In this document: positions 25,475 through 33,090 of the stretch, in pieces
Position numbering within the stretch: position 1 is the stretch's first letter
Layout: each line of letters opens with the position of its first letter
Assembly: GCF_900176635.1 (NCBI RefSeq)
Contig: NZ_FXLN01000004.1
Location: 1,322,231-1,386,230 of the forward strand
Length of the DNA: 64,000 nt
Direction: 5' to 3'
From: Clostridium merdae
GTDB lineage: Bacteria > Bacillota > Clostridia > Oscillospirales > Acutalibacteraceae
Program-made: the position numbers and the translations under genes
The notes under the pieces: generated by a model
What the model was told of the DNA's origin: nothing
What the model saw: only the letters and a program-made list of their open reading frames with translations
Database searches by the model: none

Positions 25475-25866
25475 ACCGTGCCTCCCAATAATTCCTTTTG
25501 CAACTTTTTCGTGAGCTTCTCAAATACCAACCGGTAGGAAGCATCACACAATTCCTTTAAAAGCTCCGGGGATAAATCGCCTTCTAAATAAATTGCGTTC
25601 CAGTTCTGCTTATTCATATAAAAGCCGGGTAGTATTTCACTATGCTCCCTGCGCAAAAGCTCAGCATACATGGGGTCACACTTTACATTCAGCAGGTCTT
25701 TTCCCGCATACTGCGGGTCGTGCTCAGCGCCGGGGCGCATTCTAGCCGCAAACAGCTTTCCGCCCACCTGGTAGCGCAGCCATCCCCACTCCTCTTTGAA
25801 ATCTTTGGTCACGCCGGGTTTTGAGAGCAAATATTCATCCAGCCAAGGCTGCGCATCGTTTGCCAT
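25471..25866 (-). CDS. MmcQ/YjbR-family protein
   Basis: A 131-residue single-domain MmcQ/YjbR protein. It shows the core LLNVKCDPMYAELLR and PGFYMNKQNWNAIYL (about residues 77-91), like the first half of the fused protein downstream. Proteins of this fold are called DNA-binding from one structure, but the role is not settled. The ATG at 25866 is chosen because AAAGGGG precedes it; the in-frame ATG at 25890 has no ribosome site. It overlaps the YaiI gene (ATGA), and both lie just after the end of the regulator gene at 25900. Confidence 0.87.
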   Translation of the reverse strand: MANDAQPWLDEYLLSKPGVTKDFKEEWGWLRYQVGGKLFAARMRPGAEHDPQYAGKDLLNVKCDPMYAELLRREHSEILPGFYMNKQNWNAIYLEGDLSPELLKELCDASYRLVFEKLTKKLQKELLGGTV

Positions 25867-25899
25867 TTTTGCAATCCCCTTTCCTGCCATTATTCTATC

Positions 25900-27237
25900 T
25901 TAATATTCCAGCAGAATTTTATAAATATTAACCGGTCTGCCCTTTGGTACAATTCGTTTTTGCCCAATTACCTCTGCCTTACCATACTTTAATAGATTGG
26001 CTAGGAAACGGTTAGCGGTACGCGTAGAAATCCCCAACCGATTGATTAAATCGAGAGATGAGATTTCATCGGTACCTTCTTCCTTGAGCACATGTATGAT
26101 TTTAGAAACTGTTTCGGGTGAAAGCTTTACCTGCGACGCCATACGGTAAATATAATCGCTCTCCACGTCTGAGATTATGAGGTCAATCTCGTTACTGGGG
26201 GTCATACATACAATCTTATTTTCTTCATCAATCAGGAAGCTCCGGTGGGTCTCATCACCAAAATTTTCACCATGGCGAACCGCATCCATCGCATTCATGC
26301 GTGCCTGGTAAAAGTTACGCCCGATTCCGTAGCCGATGGCTCCGGTAAAATTCAGCGTTTTTTGTAGGTGAGTATAAAAAGGGCAGCCTAAAAAGTGATC
26401 AGTCAGCTTTGCAAGGGTATCGCAATCTGTGTAAATCTCAAAGCCATCCCGGCTGTCTTTTACAGTGAGGCTGCCACTGTAAGGGCTAACCAGCGTTAAA
26501 ATCTCTTTTTTATACGCCAAAAACTTCATTTCGGAATTACCATACTTTCGTGTCATCATCTCCGCGCAGGAGATTAACACGTTGGCAGGGTAGCTTTTTC
26601 TGGCTCGGGCGGCATCAATTTTAGACACAACCTCTTTAACCGTGTTGGTGAGCGCGTTTTGGCTTGGGTAAATGTAATAGCACGAATAGCCCATTTCTTT
26701 CATACGCTGCGCGGTTGAGTAGAGGTAGGTTACAGCAAAATCGATTTCCCCCGCACGGAACTTTTCTTCCACATAATGCGAGAATCGCTTTTCCTCTTCT
26801 TCAATAACACTTAAACTAAAATGACGAAAGGTATTGTCGTATTCCCTTGCGATTGCATCTAGCGTATTTTGTTCAATCGCCTGCGTCAGTGTCATTTTAT
26901 CTGCAATAAAATCTACCGCAACGCGCGAAAAATCCTGCTGATTACGGCGAATGCTTTCGCGCAGGAGAATACGGTACGTGTTTTCAATATCAATATCCAA
27001 ATAGCTCAGGCATGGGGAATCCCCTTGGCGAAGCTCTTCGAGTACATGGTTTGGAATAACACCACTCGTTATGATTCCCTGAAAATCGCCGTGAATTTTC
27101 TCATAGATTTCGCAAAGCTGCTCTATAGTCTCGTAAATAAAGTATGTGATTTCAACGTGCTCTGGGAACTGCAATTGATTCTCCTGAAGATATGTGACCA
27201 GATGCTGTTTCATTGGCATCGCTATCCGATAAATCAA
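25900..27237 (-). CDS. Multi-domain transcriptional regulator, family not recognised
   Basis: A 445-residue protein whose family I cannot name with certainty. The N-terminal third (about 1-120) looks like a PrpR_N-type sensory fold (GDFQGIITSGVIPNHVLEEL). A central part (about 150-320) ends in FTGAIGYGIGRNFYQARMNA, which resembles degenerate GGDEF or GTP cyclohydrolase III-like regulators but lacks the GGDEF catalytic motif. The C-terminal 60 residues form a winged helix (SSLDLINRLGISTRTANRFL). The likely start is TTG at 27237 with GGAG 11 bases ahead; ATG at 27219 is the alternative. It has its own promoter and is divergent from the superoxide dismutase gene, which it may control. Confidence 0.7.
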   Translation of the reverse strand: MIYRIAMPMKQHLVTYLQENQLQFPEHVEITYFIYETIEQLCEIYEKIHGDFQGIITSGVIPNHVLEELRQGDSPCLSYLDIDIENTYRILLRESIRRNQQDFSRVAVDFIADKMTLTQAIEQNTLDAIAREYDNTFRHFSLSVIEEEEKRFSHYVEEKFRAGEIDFAVTYLYSTAQRMKEMGYSCYYIYPSQNALTNTVKEVVSKIDAARARKSYPANVLISCAEMMTRKYGNSEMKFLAYKKEILTLVSPYSGSLTVKDSRDGFEIYTDCDTLAKLTDHFLGCPFYTHLQKTLNFTGAIGYGIGRNFYQARMNAMDAVRHGENFGDETHRSFLIDEENKIVCMTPSNEIDLIISDVESDYIYRMASQVKLSPETVSKIIHVLKEEGTDEISSLDLINRLGISTRTANRFLANLLKYGKAEVIGQKRIVPKGRPVNIYKILLEY

Positions 27238-27272
27238 CCCAAGCGCCTCTCCTTTGCTTATGAATTAGCTTT

Positions 27273-27301
27273 AGAATACGATGATTTTAGGGAGTTGTCA
27301 A
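27273..27301 (-). promoter_or_regulatory. Sigma-A promoter of the unclassified regulator
   Basis: On the minus strand TTGACA (27301-27296) and TATTCT (27278-27273) with a 17-bp spacer, 36 bases ahead of the TTG start. Confidence 0.72.
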
Positions 27302-27424
27302 CTAATGGCTATTTTCTAAGTGCCACTTTAATTAACCAGTATTCGCTCCTGCCCCCTGCACCACACAGGCTTTTGTTTATCACTTTCTTTTAGAGAAGCA
27401 TACAATAGAGCAGGAGGTGCTGTT

Positions 27425-27955
27425 GTGCTCGATTTTTATACATTTCAGAATGCCGCAAGACGATACCCCGATGCAAAAGCCATTATAAAAGGAAGTAACG
27501 CATACCCGCAGCTACACGGGACCATGCAGTTACACCAAATGGAGAACGGTGTTCTTGTTTCCGCTTTGGTACGCGGCCTGCCGTTAGGGGAAAGCCCCTG
27601 CCCGGTGAACGTGTACGGCTTCCATATTCACGAGGGAAAGGCATGCACCGGGAACGAAAACGACCCTTTCGCAGACGCCGGTGGGCACTTTAATCCGGAG
27701 AACTGCCCGCACCCGGCACACGCAGGTGATATGCCACCGTTGTTTGGAAATAACGGTTTTGCCTATTTGTCTTTCTTTACCGACCGTTTCACGGTCTCAC
27801 AGGTGATTGGGCGTACCGTTATCATCCACTCTCATCCGGATAATTTTACATCACAGCCATCCGGTGATTCCGGCAGCAAAATCGCATGCGGGCTGATTGA
27901 ACATACAGCTCCGCAGAACCGGCGTAGCTGTATGGCGGCACAGCCTTACTGCTAA
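27425..27955 (+). CDS. Cu/Zn superoxide dismutase family protein
   Basis: A 176-residue Cu/Zn-type superoxide dismutase, an enzyme that converts superoxide to oxygen and peroxide. Metal ligands are in place: His67 and His69 (GFHIHEG), the bridging His88 (AGGHFNP), His96, His99 and Asp102 (PHPAHAGDM), and His135 (VIIHSHPD). Cys74 and Cys155 match the conserved disulfide pair. The zinc loop is short compared with the eukaryotic enzyme. No signal peptide is visible, whereas bacterial members are often exported, so this one seems cytoplasmic. It starts at GTG 27425 behind AGGAGGTG. A strong terminator follows the stop. Confidence 0.93.
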   Translation: MLDFYTFQNAARRYPDAKAIIKGSNAYPQLHGTMQLHQMENGVLVSALVRGLPLGESPCPVNVYGFHIHEGKACTGNENDPFADAGGHFNPENCPHPAHAGDMPPLFGNNGFAYLSFFTDRFTVSQVIGRTVIIHSHPDNFTSQPSGDSGSKIACGLIEHTAPQNRRSCMAAQPYC

Positions 27956-27957
27956 GG

Positions 27958-27995
27958 CTGAAAAACCGGCGGGAATCATTCCTGCCGGTTTTGCC
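27958..27995 (+). terminator. Terminator of the superoxide dismutase gene
   Basis: AAAACCGGCgGGAAT pairs with ATTCCtGCCGGTTTT within 27961-27992 and ends in TTTT. The stem begins only a few bases after the stop codon. Confidence 0.88.
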
Positions 27996-28048
27996 CAATA
28001 TCAATCATACTGCCCCTCTTCTAAGTCGCTTAAAAGGGGTTCGTTGGG

Positions 28049-28354
28049 TTAGGTTATTGGAGGCTTCTCTTCATTGGAAGCTTTTTTGCTTTCCACAGGG
28101 GATTGCTGTACTTCTGGTAACGCTTGCTCTTTGATCGTAACAGCCATTTCCGGCTGTTCTATAAACACTTCATCCGGTTCATTCCAGCTCTGCAACGCAA
28201 AGAACATACCGGCAAGCGCCACAAAAGATGCTGTTACCCCACAGGCAATGGACCAGCTGCGAATATCCAGCGGACCAAGAACCATCGCACCCAAGGCAAG
28301 CAGTAACCCAAACGCAAAAAAGAATTTTGCAATTTTTTCATCTGTGTTTAGCAC
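28049..28354 (-). CDS. Small membrane protein of unknown function
   Basis: A 101-residue protein. Two hydrophobic segments (about residues 9-28 and 34-55) form a helical hairpin in the membrane; the remaining 45 residues are polar, acidic and proline-rich, with no recognised domain. It begins at GTG 28354, eight bases after GGAGTG. It follows rsmA by six bases on the same strand and is probably co-transcribed with it. I do not recognise a family. Confidence 0.72.
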   Translation of the reverse strand: MLNTDEKIAKFFFAFGLLLALGAMVLGPLDIRSWSIACGVTASFVALAGMFFALQSWNEPDEVFIEQPEMAVTIKEQALPEVQQSPVESKKASNEEKPPIT

Positions 28355-28360
28355 TCAGAA

Positions 28361-29224
28361 TCACTCCTTTTGTGAATTCAGGCAAGCAAACAAATCCGCA
28401 AAATTTTGCATGGTAAGCTGTTCGGCACGAACACGGCGGTCAAGCCCCGCGGCATCGAGCGCAGTGCCAACCGTTTCTTTTGGCAGAGATAAGCCGGCCG
28501 AAACGGAGTTGAGCATGGTTTTTCTTCTTTGACCAAATGCCGCACGTATCAATTTAAAAAAGCCAGCTTCATCTTCTACTTTTACAGCCGGCTCTTTGCG
28601 TAGGGTAAGGCGAATAACGGAGGAATCCACATTGGGAGCTGGCATAAAGCTGCCACGAGATACCTCAAATAAAATCTCTGGCTCTGCGTAATAATGCACT
28701 GCAATCGTAACTGCGCCGCACTCGCGCGTGCCCGGCTTTGCGCAAATGCGCCTTGCGGCTTCCTTTTGTACCATGACGGTTAAGGCGGTTATATCGAGCC
28801 GCTCTTCCAAAAATCGCATGATAACTGGTGAAGTGATATAGTAGGGAAGATTCGCACAGACCGACACCGGCATACCTGCAAATTCACGCTCCAGCAGCTC
28901 CTTAATATCGAGCTTTAGCACATCTTCATTCACAATGGTTACATTATCATAATCCGCCAGCGTTTCTTCCAATACTGGCAGCAAACGGCGGTCAAGCTCA
29001 ACAGAAACCACCTTCTGCGCACTCTCCGCAAGCTCACGCGTTAGCACTCCAATACCGGGGCCAACCTCTAACACACCGCTCTCTGGTGAAGCACCGCTTT
29101 CTTCCGCCATGCGCGGACAAACCATGGGGTTAATGAGAAAATTTTGACCCAAGGCCTTGCTAAAATGAAACCCATGGCGACCTAATATCTCTTTGATTGT
29201 AGAAATGTTGGATAAACTGTTCAT
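28361..29224 (-). CDS. rsmA: 16S rRNA (adenine1518/1519-N6)-dimethyltransferase
   Basis: A 287-residue RsmA/KsgA enzyme, which puts four methyl groups on two adjacent adenines near the 3' end of 16S rRNA during 30S assembly. The protein starts with HFSKALGQNFLINP (about 19-32), then the SAM site EVGPGIGVLTRELAE (about 52-66), the catalytic NLPYYITSPV (about 124-133) and the C-terminal domain. Length is normal. GGAGG precedes the ATG at 29224. It lies upstream of a small membrane protein gene and downstream of a Crp/Fnr gene. Confidence 0.97.
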   Translation of the reverse strand: MNSLSNISTIKEILGRHGFHFSKALGQNFLINPMVCPRMAEESGASPESGVLEVGPGIGVLTRELAESAQKVVSVELDRRLLPVLEETLADYDNVTIVNEDVLKLDIKELLEREFAGMPVSVCANLPYYITSPVIMRFLEERLDITALTVMVQKEAARRICAKPGTRECGAVTIAVHYYAEPEILFEVSRGSFMPAPNVDSSVIRLTLRKEPAVKVEDEAGFFKLIRAAFGQRRKTMLNSVSAGLSLPKETVGTALDAAGLDRRVRAEQLTMQNFADLFACLNSQKE

Positions 29225-29277
29225 GAAACCTCCGCTATTTTATGGCCCTTAGACCATGTGATGGTCATTGCTGTATG

Positions 29278-29955
29278 TTAGTCTGCGTGCTTGTCCGTAG
29301 ATAAAATAAATTGGTTGCGATGAAAACGTATGATGTTCTCTTTTTGCATGCGCCCCAACTCTTTGGAAAGCGCACTGCGGTTTACACATAAAAAATCGGC
29401 AAGCTCTTCGCGTGAAAATGGAATTACGGGAGAATACGTACCCTGCCGCTGTGCCTGCTCGCCAAGGTAAGCCATCACCTTTTCGCGCGTCGTCTTTTGT
29501 GATAGGATTTCCATTTTTCGATTTAAGTACACATTTTTTTCAGCAAGCAGCTGCATCATGTTACGCAGCAACGTAGAGTGGTGCCCACACATAGCTGGGC
29601 ATGGCGTAAGTAGCCGCTCCGCAGAAAGCCGCATTACCTTGCAGTCTGTACTGGCTATAACGGAAACCGGGCTTTGGCGCACCTGTGCACACGCCAAAGA
29701 TTCCCCAAAAATATCTCCCGCACTAAGCTCTGTAACAATCGAACGATTGCCGAACAAATCTTCTTTCACCACTTGCACTCGGCCTTTTAATACAACGCCA
29801 ATCCACTCTACCGGGTCACCTGCCAGCAAGATAACTTCATTTTTCATACATTCCCGAACACCGTTGGTCAAGCACGAGACAATTGCTTCTCGGTCGCTTT
29901 CCTCTATTCCCCGGAACAAAGCGGTATTTTGTAAGATGGAATATTCCGTGCTCAT
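29278..29955 (-). CDS. Crp/Fnr-family transcriptional regulator
   Basis: A 225-residue regulator. The N-terminal cyclic nucleotide-binding-like barrel covers about residues 10-125 (GVVLKGRVQVVKEDLFGNRS, SAGDIFGESLA); a long dimer helix follows, and the C-terminal HTH_Crp domain (about 150-220) has FSREELADFLCVNRSALSKEL. The Arg and Ser residues that bind cAMP in E. coli CRP are not clearly kept, so the effector is unknown. It has cysteines (PCPAMCGHH, about 117-125), but no Fnr-type iron-sulfur cluster motif at the N-terminus. Start: ATG at 29955 behind AAAGGAG. Confidence 0.92.
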   Translation of the reverse strand: MSTEYSILQNTALFRGIEESDREAIVSCLTNGVRECMKNEVILLAGDPVEWIGVVLKGRVQVVKEDLFGNRSIVTELSAGDIFGESLACAQVRQSPVSVIASTDCKVMRLSAERLLTPCPAMCGHHSTLLRNMMQLLAEKNVYLNRKMEILSQKTTREKVMAYLGEQAQRQGTYSPVIPFSREELADFLCVNRSALSKELGRMQKENIIRFHRNQFILSTDKHAD

Positions 29956-30206
29956 TGCTTTGCTCCTTTCTTAATTCTAGTAAATGGAGTTTTAATAATG
30001 TAATAATTGATTTAAAATGCAAGATATTTTAGCGGCCAGTGCCGCAGAAAAATTCTTGTTTCTTTTCATTCGCCCGCAGAGACATGTTATTCAGCTTGGA
30101 TTTTATACTATTCACAAGCGGCAAAGCAACACCTTACGCACAAACTGCAACTCACAGGCTTGTTTCTGTGCGGAAATAAGATGCAGAGCGGGAGCTCACT
30201 CGGATT

Positions 30207-30332
30207 CCAAAGGCAGAGCCTTTGGTCGTTGAGAGGGGATTCAAGGGGAGAGAATCGATACTCTCCCCTTGAAAGGCCTTTGCCTACTTTCACCCTTTCG
30301 TGAAAGTAGGTGCCCGCCCCGGCATGAGGGGC
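30207..30332 (+). repeat. Three-hairpin repeat element, copy A
   Basis: Hairpin 1: CCAAAGGC-AGA-GCCTTTGG (30207-30225). Hairpin 2: CCTACTTTCAC with GTGAAAGTAGG (30283-30293 and 30300-30310), 6-base loop. Hairpin 3: GCCCC-N7-GGGGC (30316-30332). An additional 13-bp stem (30240-30273) lies between the first two. Confidence 0.7.
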
Positions 30333-30487
30333 AAGCGCTGCGCCAGCAGAAGCCTTGCGCCCGAGCGCAATATTATTAATTCTAACAAAGCAATAACTTT
30401 CTAAGTTGAAAAGGTAGCTTAACACAAGCACGAAAGAAAATTTCAAAGCGGCTAGTGCCGCAGGGAATTTCTTCTTTCTTTTGATTC

Positions 30488-30566
30488 GCCCCTCAAGCCG
30501 GGGCAGGCTCACCTTTTCTCGATGAGGAGAAAAGGCGGAAAGACTCACCAAAGGCTCCGCCTTTGG
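30488..30566 (-). repeat. Three-hairpin repeat element, copy B (inverted)
   Basis: On the minus strand the same order as copy A: CCAAAGGC-GGA-GCCTTTGG (30566-30548), CCTTTTCTC with GAGAAAAGG around a 6-base loop (30535-30512), and GCCCC-N7-GGGGC (30504-30488). Bases between hairpins 2 and 3 are also similar (GGTG..GCC). Confidence 0.68.
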
Positions 30567-30819
30567 AATCCATTTGGGGAACGCCCCCAAGCCGTATAAC
30601 AAAAGCTACTGTAAAGGCGCTCCATTAAAAATGCCCACTCTCATAACCATAATAAAGAAGCAAATAGCGATTTCGTCAGTCGGCGGTCATTTTTAGAGCG
30701 CTCTCGTCCGCTCGCAGAGACATGTTATTCAGCTTTTTTATACTATAAAATATTAATAATATATTCTACCATATAACTCAAGAAAACAAAAGCGCAGTTT
30801 CCTTCAAGTGCATATAAAG

Positions 30820-30852
30820 AAAAAGGCTTCTGCTGGTTGCAGAAGCCTTTTT
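30820..30852 (-). terminator. Terminator of the leu-azl operon
   Basis: A perfect 14-bp stem, AAAAAGGCTTCTGC with GCAGAAGCCTTTTT, and a 5-base loop, 16 bases downstream of azlD. U tail in both directions. Confidence 0.92.
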
Positions 30853-30868
30853 CCAATCATATCTAAAA

Positions 30869-31183
30869 TTATAGCAATAAAAACTGCTGTGTAAGCAGTG
30901 CTGCCGCTGCTGCCCCCAGTGCAACCACCAAAAGTCCTTTGCCGCGAAACGCGAGAATAAGTGCTACCATAAGTCCTGCTACGGAAGCCGCCATACCACC
31001 TGCCGAATATAAAATCTGCGGAAAGGTCATCGCAGAGAGCACCGCATATGGAACATAAGCTAGAAAGGAGCGTAAAAAGCGATTTTCAAGCCTTTGCCGA
31101 AAAACCACCATTGGCAGCATCCGTATCAAATACGTTACCCCTGCCATCAGCAAAACACAGGAGATTACATAAGCCGTATTCAT
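30869..31183 (-). CDS. azlD: Branched-chain amino acid transport protein AzlD
   Basis: A 104-residue membrane protein, the small subunit of the AzlCD branched-chain amino acid exporter. It has about four hydrophobic segments, and the family features VTYLIRMLPMVVFR (about residues 15-28) and FLRSFLAYVPYAVLSAMTFP (about 35-54) are clear. The ATG at 31183 overlaps the azlC stop (ATGA), and the longer reading upstream is out of phase with azlC. It is the last gene of the leucine operon and is followed at once by a perfect-stem terminator. In B. subtilis AzlCD confers 4-azaleucine resistance. Confidence 0.92.
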   Translation of the reverse strand: MNTAYVISCVLLMAGVTYLIRMLPMVVFRQRLENRFLRSFLAYVPYAVLSAMTFPQILYSAGGMAASVAGLMVALILAFRGKGLLVVALGAAAAALLTQQFLLL

Positions 31184-31950
31184 TGTGCACCCTCGCTTTC
31201 CGGGCAGCTTACCGGGTAACGCTGTGCGGTAAACGTACAGGCAATGAGCGTGCATAAAATGGTAGCCCAACCGGAGGAAAGACCATGGAACAAAGGAATA
31301 TAGCGGAATATGCAGCTTAAAGCGGCAGAGAGCACCACCACCGTTGCCACTGGGCGCGACACCCGCACCGGAGGTATAATGATTGCAATAAACATCCCAT
31401 AAATCATAATTCCAAGGGCAGTTCGAAAGCTCTCTGGAAGAAATCCTGTTGCGGCCGCTCCTAAAAAGGTACCCATCGTCCAACCCACAAGCGGTGTGGT
31501 AATTAATCCGGAAAGATACCGTGCCCCCACCATTCCCGGCTGCTGAATGGCTACGGCGAAAATCTCATCTGTAATTCCAAACGAAAGCACAAGCCGCTGA
31601 AGTGTGGTCATCCCACTATCTATCTTTTGCGAAAGGGACAGTGACATTAAAAAATACCGCAGGTTAATTACCAAGGTAGTAATGGCAATTTCAAGGTATC
31701 TCGCGCCATGCAGAATCAGGTCAAACCCTGCAAACTGCCCAGCGGAGGTTACATTGGTAATGGAAATAAAGATTGCAACCCAAATCGGCATCCCGCTTTG
31801 AGCCACTGTCATCCCGAATGCGAACGATACCGAAAGGTACCCAAGACAAATTGGCAGGCCGTCTTTCAGCCCCCTCTGAAAGCTAAGATCCGGCAATTCC
31901 GGATTCTCTTCCCCAAAGCCTACCTCTTTCTCACAGCAGTTCGCAGACAA
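31180..31950 (-). CDS. azlC: Branched-chain amino acid transport protein AzlC
   Basis: A 256-residue polytopic membrane protein, the large subunit of AzlCD, which exports branched-chain amino acids. Family features: RGLKDGLPICLGYLSVSFAF (about residues 26-45), TSAGQFAG, and LRYFLMSLSLSQKID. The only start that reaches the family N-terminus without loss is TTG at 31950, which lies within the 3' end of leuB (20-base overlap); a second TTG at 31896 is possible. Translation is probably coupled to leuB. AzlD overlaps its stop by four bases. The placement under a Leu T-box is unusual for an exporter. Confidence 0.92.
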   Translation of the reverse strand: MSANCCEKEVGFGEENPELPDLSFQRGLKDGLPICLGYLSVSFAFGMTVAQSGMPIWVAIFISITNVTSAGQFAGFDLILHGARYLEIAITTLVINLRYFLMSLSLSQKIDSGMTTLQRLVLSFGITDEIFAVAIQQPGMVGARYLSGLITTPLVGWTMGTFLGAAATGFLPESFRTALGIMIYGMFIAIIIPPVRVSRPVATVVVLSAALSCIFRYIPLFHGLSSGWATILCTLIACTFTAQRYPVSCPESEGAQ

Positions 31951-33004
31951 GCGTTCCCATCTCCTCGCAGCTTACGGTTTTCAGCCCTTCTTCCTTTAAA
32001 TCCGAGGTGCGGGCTTGGCGCAGGGCGGCGTCTACCGCCGCCTCAATGGCGGAGGCGGCCTGCGGCTGATGGAGGGAATAGCGGAGCATCATCGCCACAG
32101 AAAGAATGGTTGCCAGAGGGTTTGCGATTCCCTGACCGGCTATATCCGGCGCCGAACCGTGTATTGGCTCATACATACCCGGATTTTCCGCTCCCAAGCT
32201 GGCGGAGGCGAGCATTCCAATGGAGCCGCTAATCATAGAAGCTTCATCAGACAGAATATCGCCAAACAGATTAGAGGTCACGATGACATCGAACTGGCCG
32301 GGATTACGCACCAGCTGCATCGCGCAGTTATCCACATACATATGGCTAAGCGCTACGTCCGGGTATTCCTCTTCACCGATTCGAGTCACTATTTTGCGCC
32401 AAAGTCGGGAGGAATCGAGCACGTTTGCTTTATCTACACTGCACAGGCGGCTATTTCTCTTGCGAGCCATATCGAAGCCCACACGGGCAATGCGCTCAAT
32501 TTCAGGAACACTGTACATTTCGGTATCGTAGGCAGCCTCTGCCCCATTTACCTGCTTTGTTCCACGCTCCCCGAAATAGATACCACCCGTGAGCTCACGC
32601 ACAACCATAATATCAAGTGAAGAACCAATGATGTCTGGCCGAATGGGGGATGCTCCCCGAAGCGGCTCAAAAATAACCGCGGGGCGCAGGTTCGCAAACA
32701 GACCAAGCGCCTTGCGAATTCCCAAAAGTCCTGTCTCCGGCCGCTGGTTGCCGGGCAGTACATCCCACTTTGGGCCTCCCACCGCGCCGAGCAGAACGGC
32801 ATCGGAAGCTTTGCAGGTATCAATCGTCTCCTGCGGCAAAGCTGTTCCCACTGCATCGATGGCGCAGCCACCAAGCAGTGCAGGCGTATATGCTACGGTA
32901 AATCCAAATTTTTGTGCAGCACAATCCAACACCCGTTGTGCCTGCTCCACGATTTCTGGCCCGATTCCGTCACCCTTGAGTACGGCAATGCGATAATTTT
33001 GCAT
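31931..33004 (-). CDS. leuB: 3-isopropylmalate dehydrogenase
   Basis: A 357-residue LeuB, the NAD-dependent enzyme that oxidises and decarboxylates 3-isopropylmalate in leucine synthesis. The N-terminal VLKGDGIGPEIV, the substrate loop GPKWDVLPGNQRPETGLLGIR (about residues 77-97, in part), the metal and catalytic region VDKANVLDSSRLWRK and the C-terminal GSAPDIAGQGIANP are all present. Second gene of the leucine unit, 86 bases after leuA with an intercistronic hairpin. GGAGG precedes the ATG at 33004. azlC starts inside its last codons. Confidence 0.97.
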   Translation of the reverse strand: MQNYRIAVLKGDGIGPEIVEQAQRVLDCAAQKFGFTVAYTPALLGGCAIDAVGTALPQETIDTCKASDAVLLGAVGGPKWDVLPGNQRPETGLLGIRKALGLFANLRPAVIFEPLRGASPIRPDIIGSSLDIMVVRELTGGIYFGERGTKQVNGAEAAYDTEMYSVPEIERIARVGFDMARKRNSRLCSVDKANVLDSSRLWRKIVTRIGEEEYPDVALSHMYVDNCAMQLVRNPGQFDVIVTSNLFGDILSDEASMISGSIGMLASASLGAENPGMYEPIHGSAPDIAGQGIANPLATILSVAMMLRYSLHQPQAASAIEAAVDAALRQARTSDLKEEGLKTVSCEEMGTLVCELL

Positions 33005-33054
33005 CTGTGTTCCTCCTTAACGCTTCCATTCTTTTTACTATGAGAACATGCTGT

Positions 33055-33079
33055 GTTCCCCTGCATAGCACAGGGGAAC
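33055..33079 (-). other. Intercistronic hairpin between leuA and leuB
   Basis: A perfect 9-bp stem, GTTCCCCTG with CAGGGGAAC, and a 7-base loop. There is no U tail, so it is more likely an RNA stability or processing element than a terminator. Confidence 0.6.
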
Positions 33080-33090
33080 CAAACGTTTCT

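Larger units (their letters stand above)
29956..30819. repeat. Non-coding region rich in structured repeats
   Basis: About 860 bases without a credible gene. It carries a hairpin GCGGC-N4-GCCGC in two direct copies (30032-30045 and 30448-30461), each followed by a similar pyrimidine-rich stretch; an exact 23-base direct repeat (30075-30097 and 30713-30735); a perfect 13-bp-arm hairpin (30240-30252 with 30261-30273); and an inverted pair of three-hairpin elements listed separately. The reading frames across it are broken or atypical. It looks like an accretion of small mobile or structured repeat elements. Confidence 0.7.

Noticed and set aside
26869..27393. Plus-strand frame of 174 codons ahead of the dismutase gene
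   Set aside because: It lies mostly antisense to the regulator and crosses its promoter; no homology is visible.
30108..30602. Minus-strand frame across the repeat region
   Set aside because: It runs through the hairpins and repeats, has no family match or ribosome site, and is better explained as non-coding.
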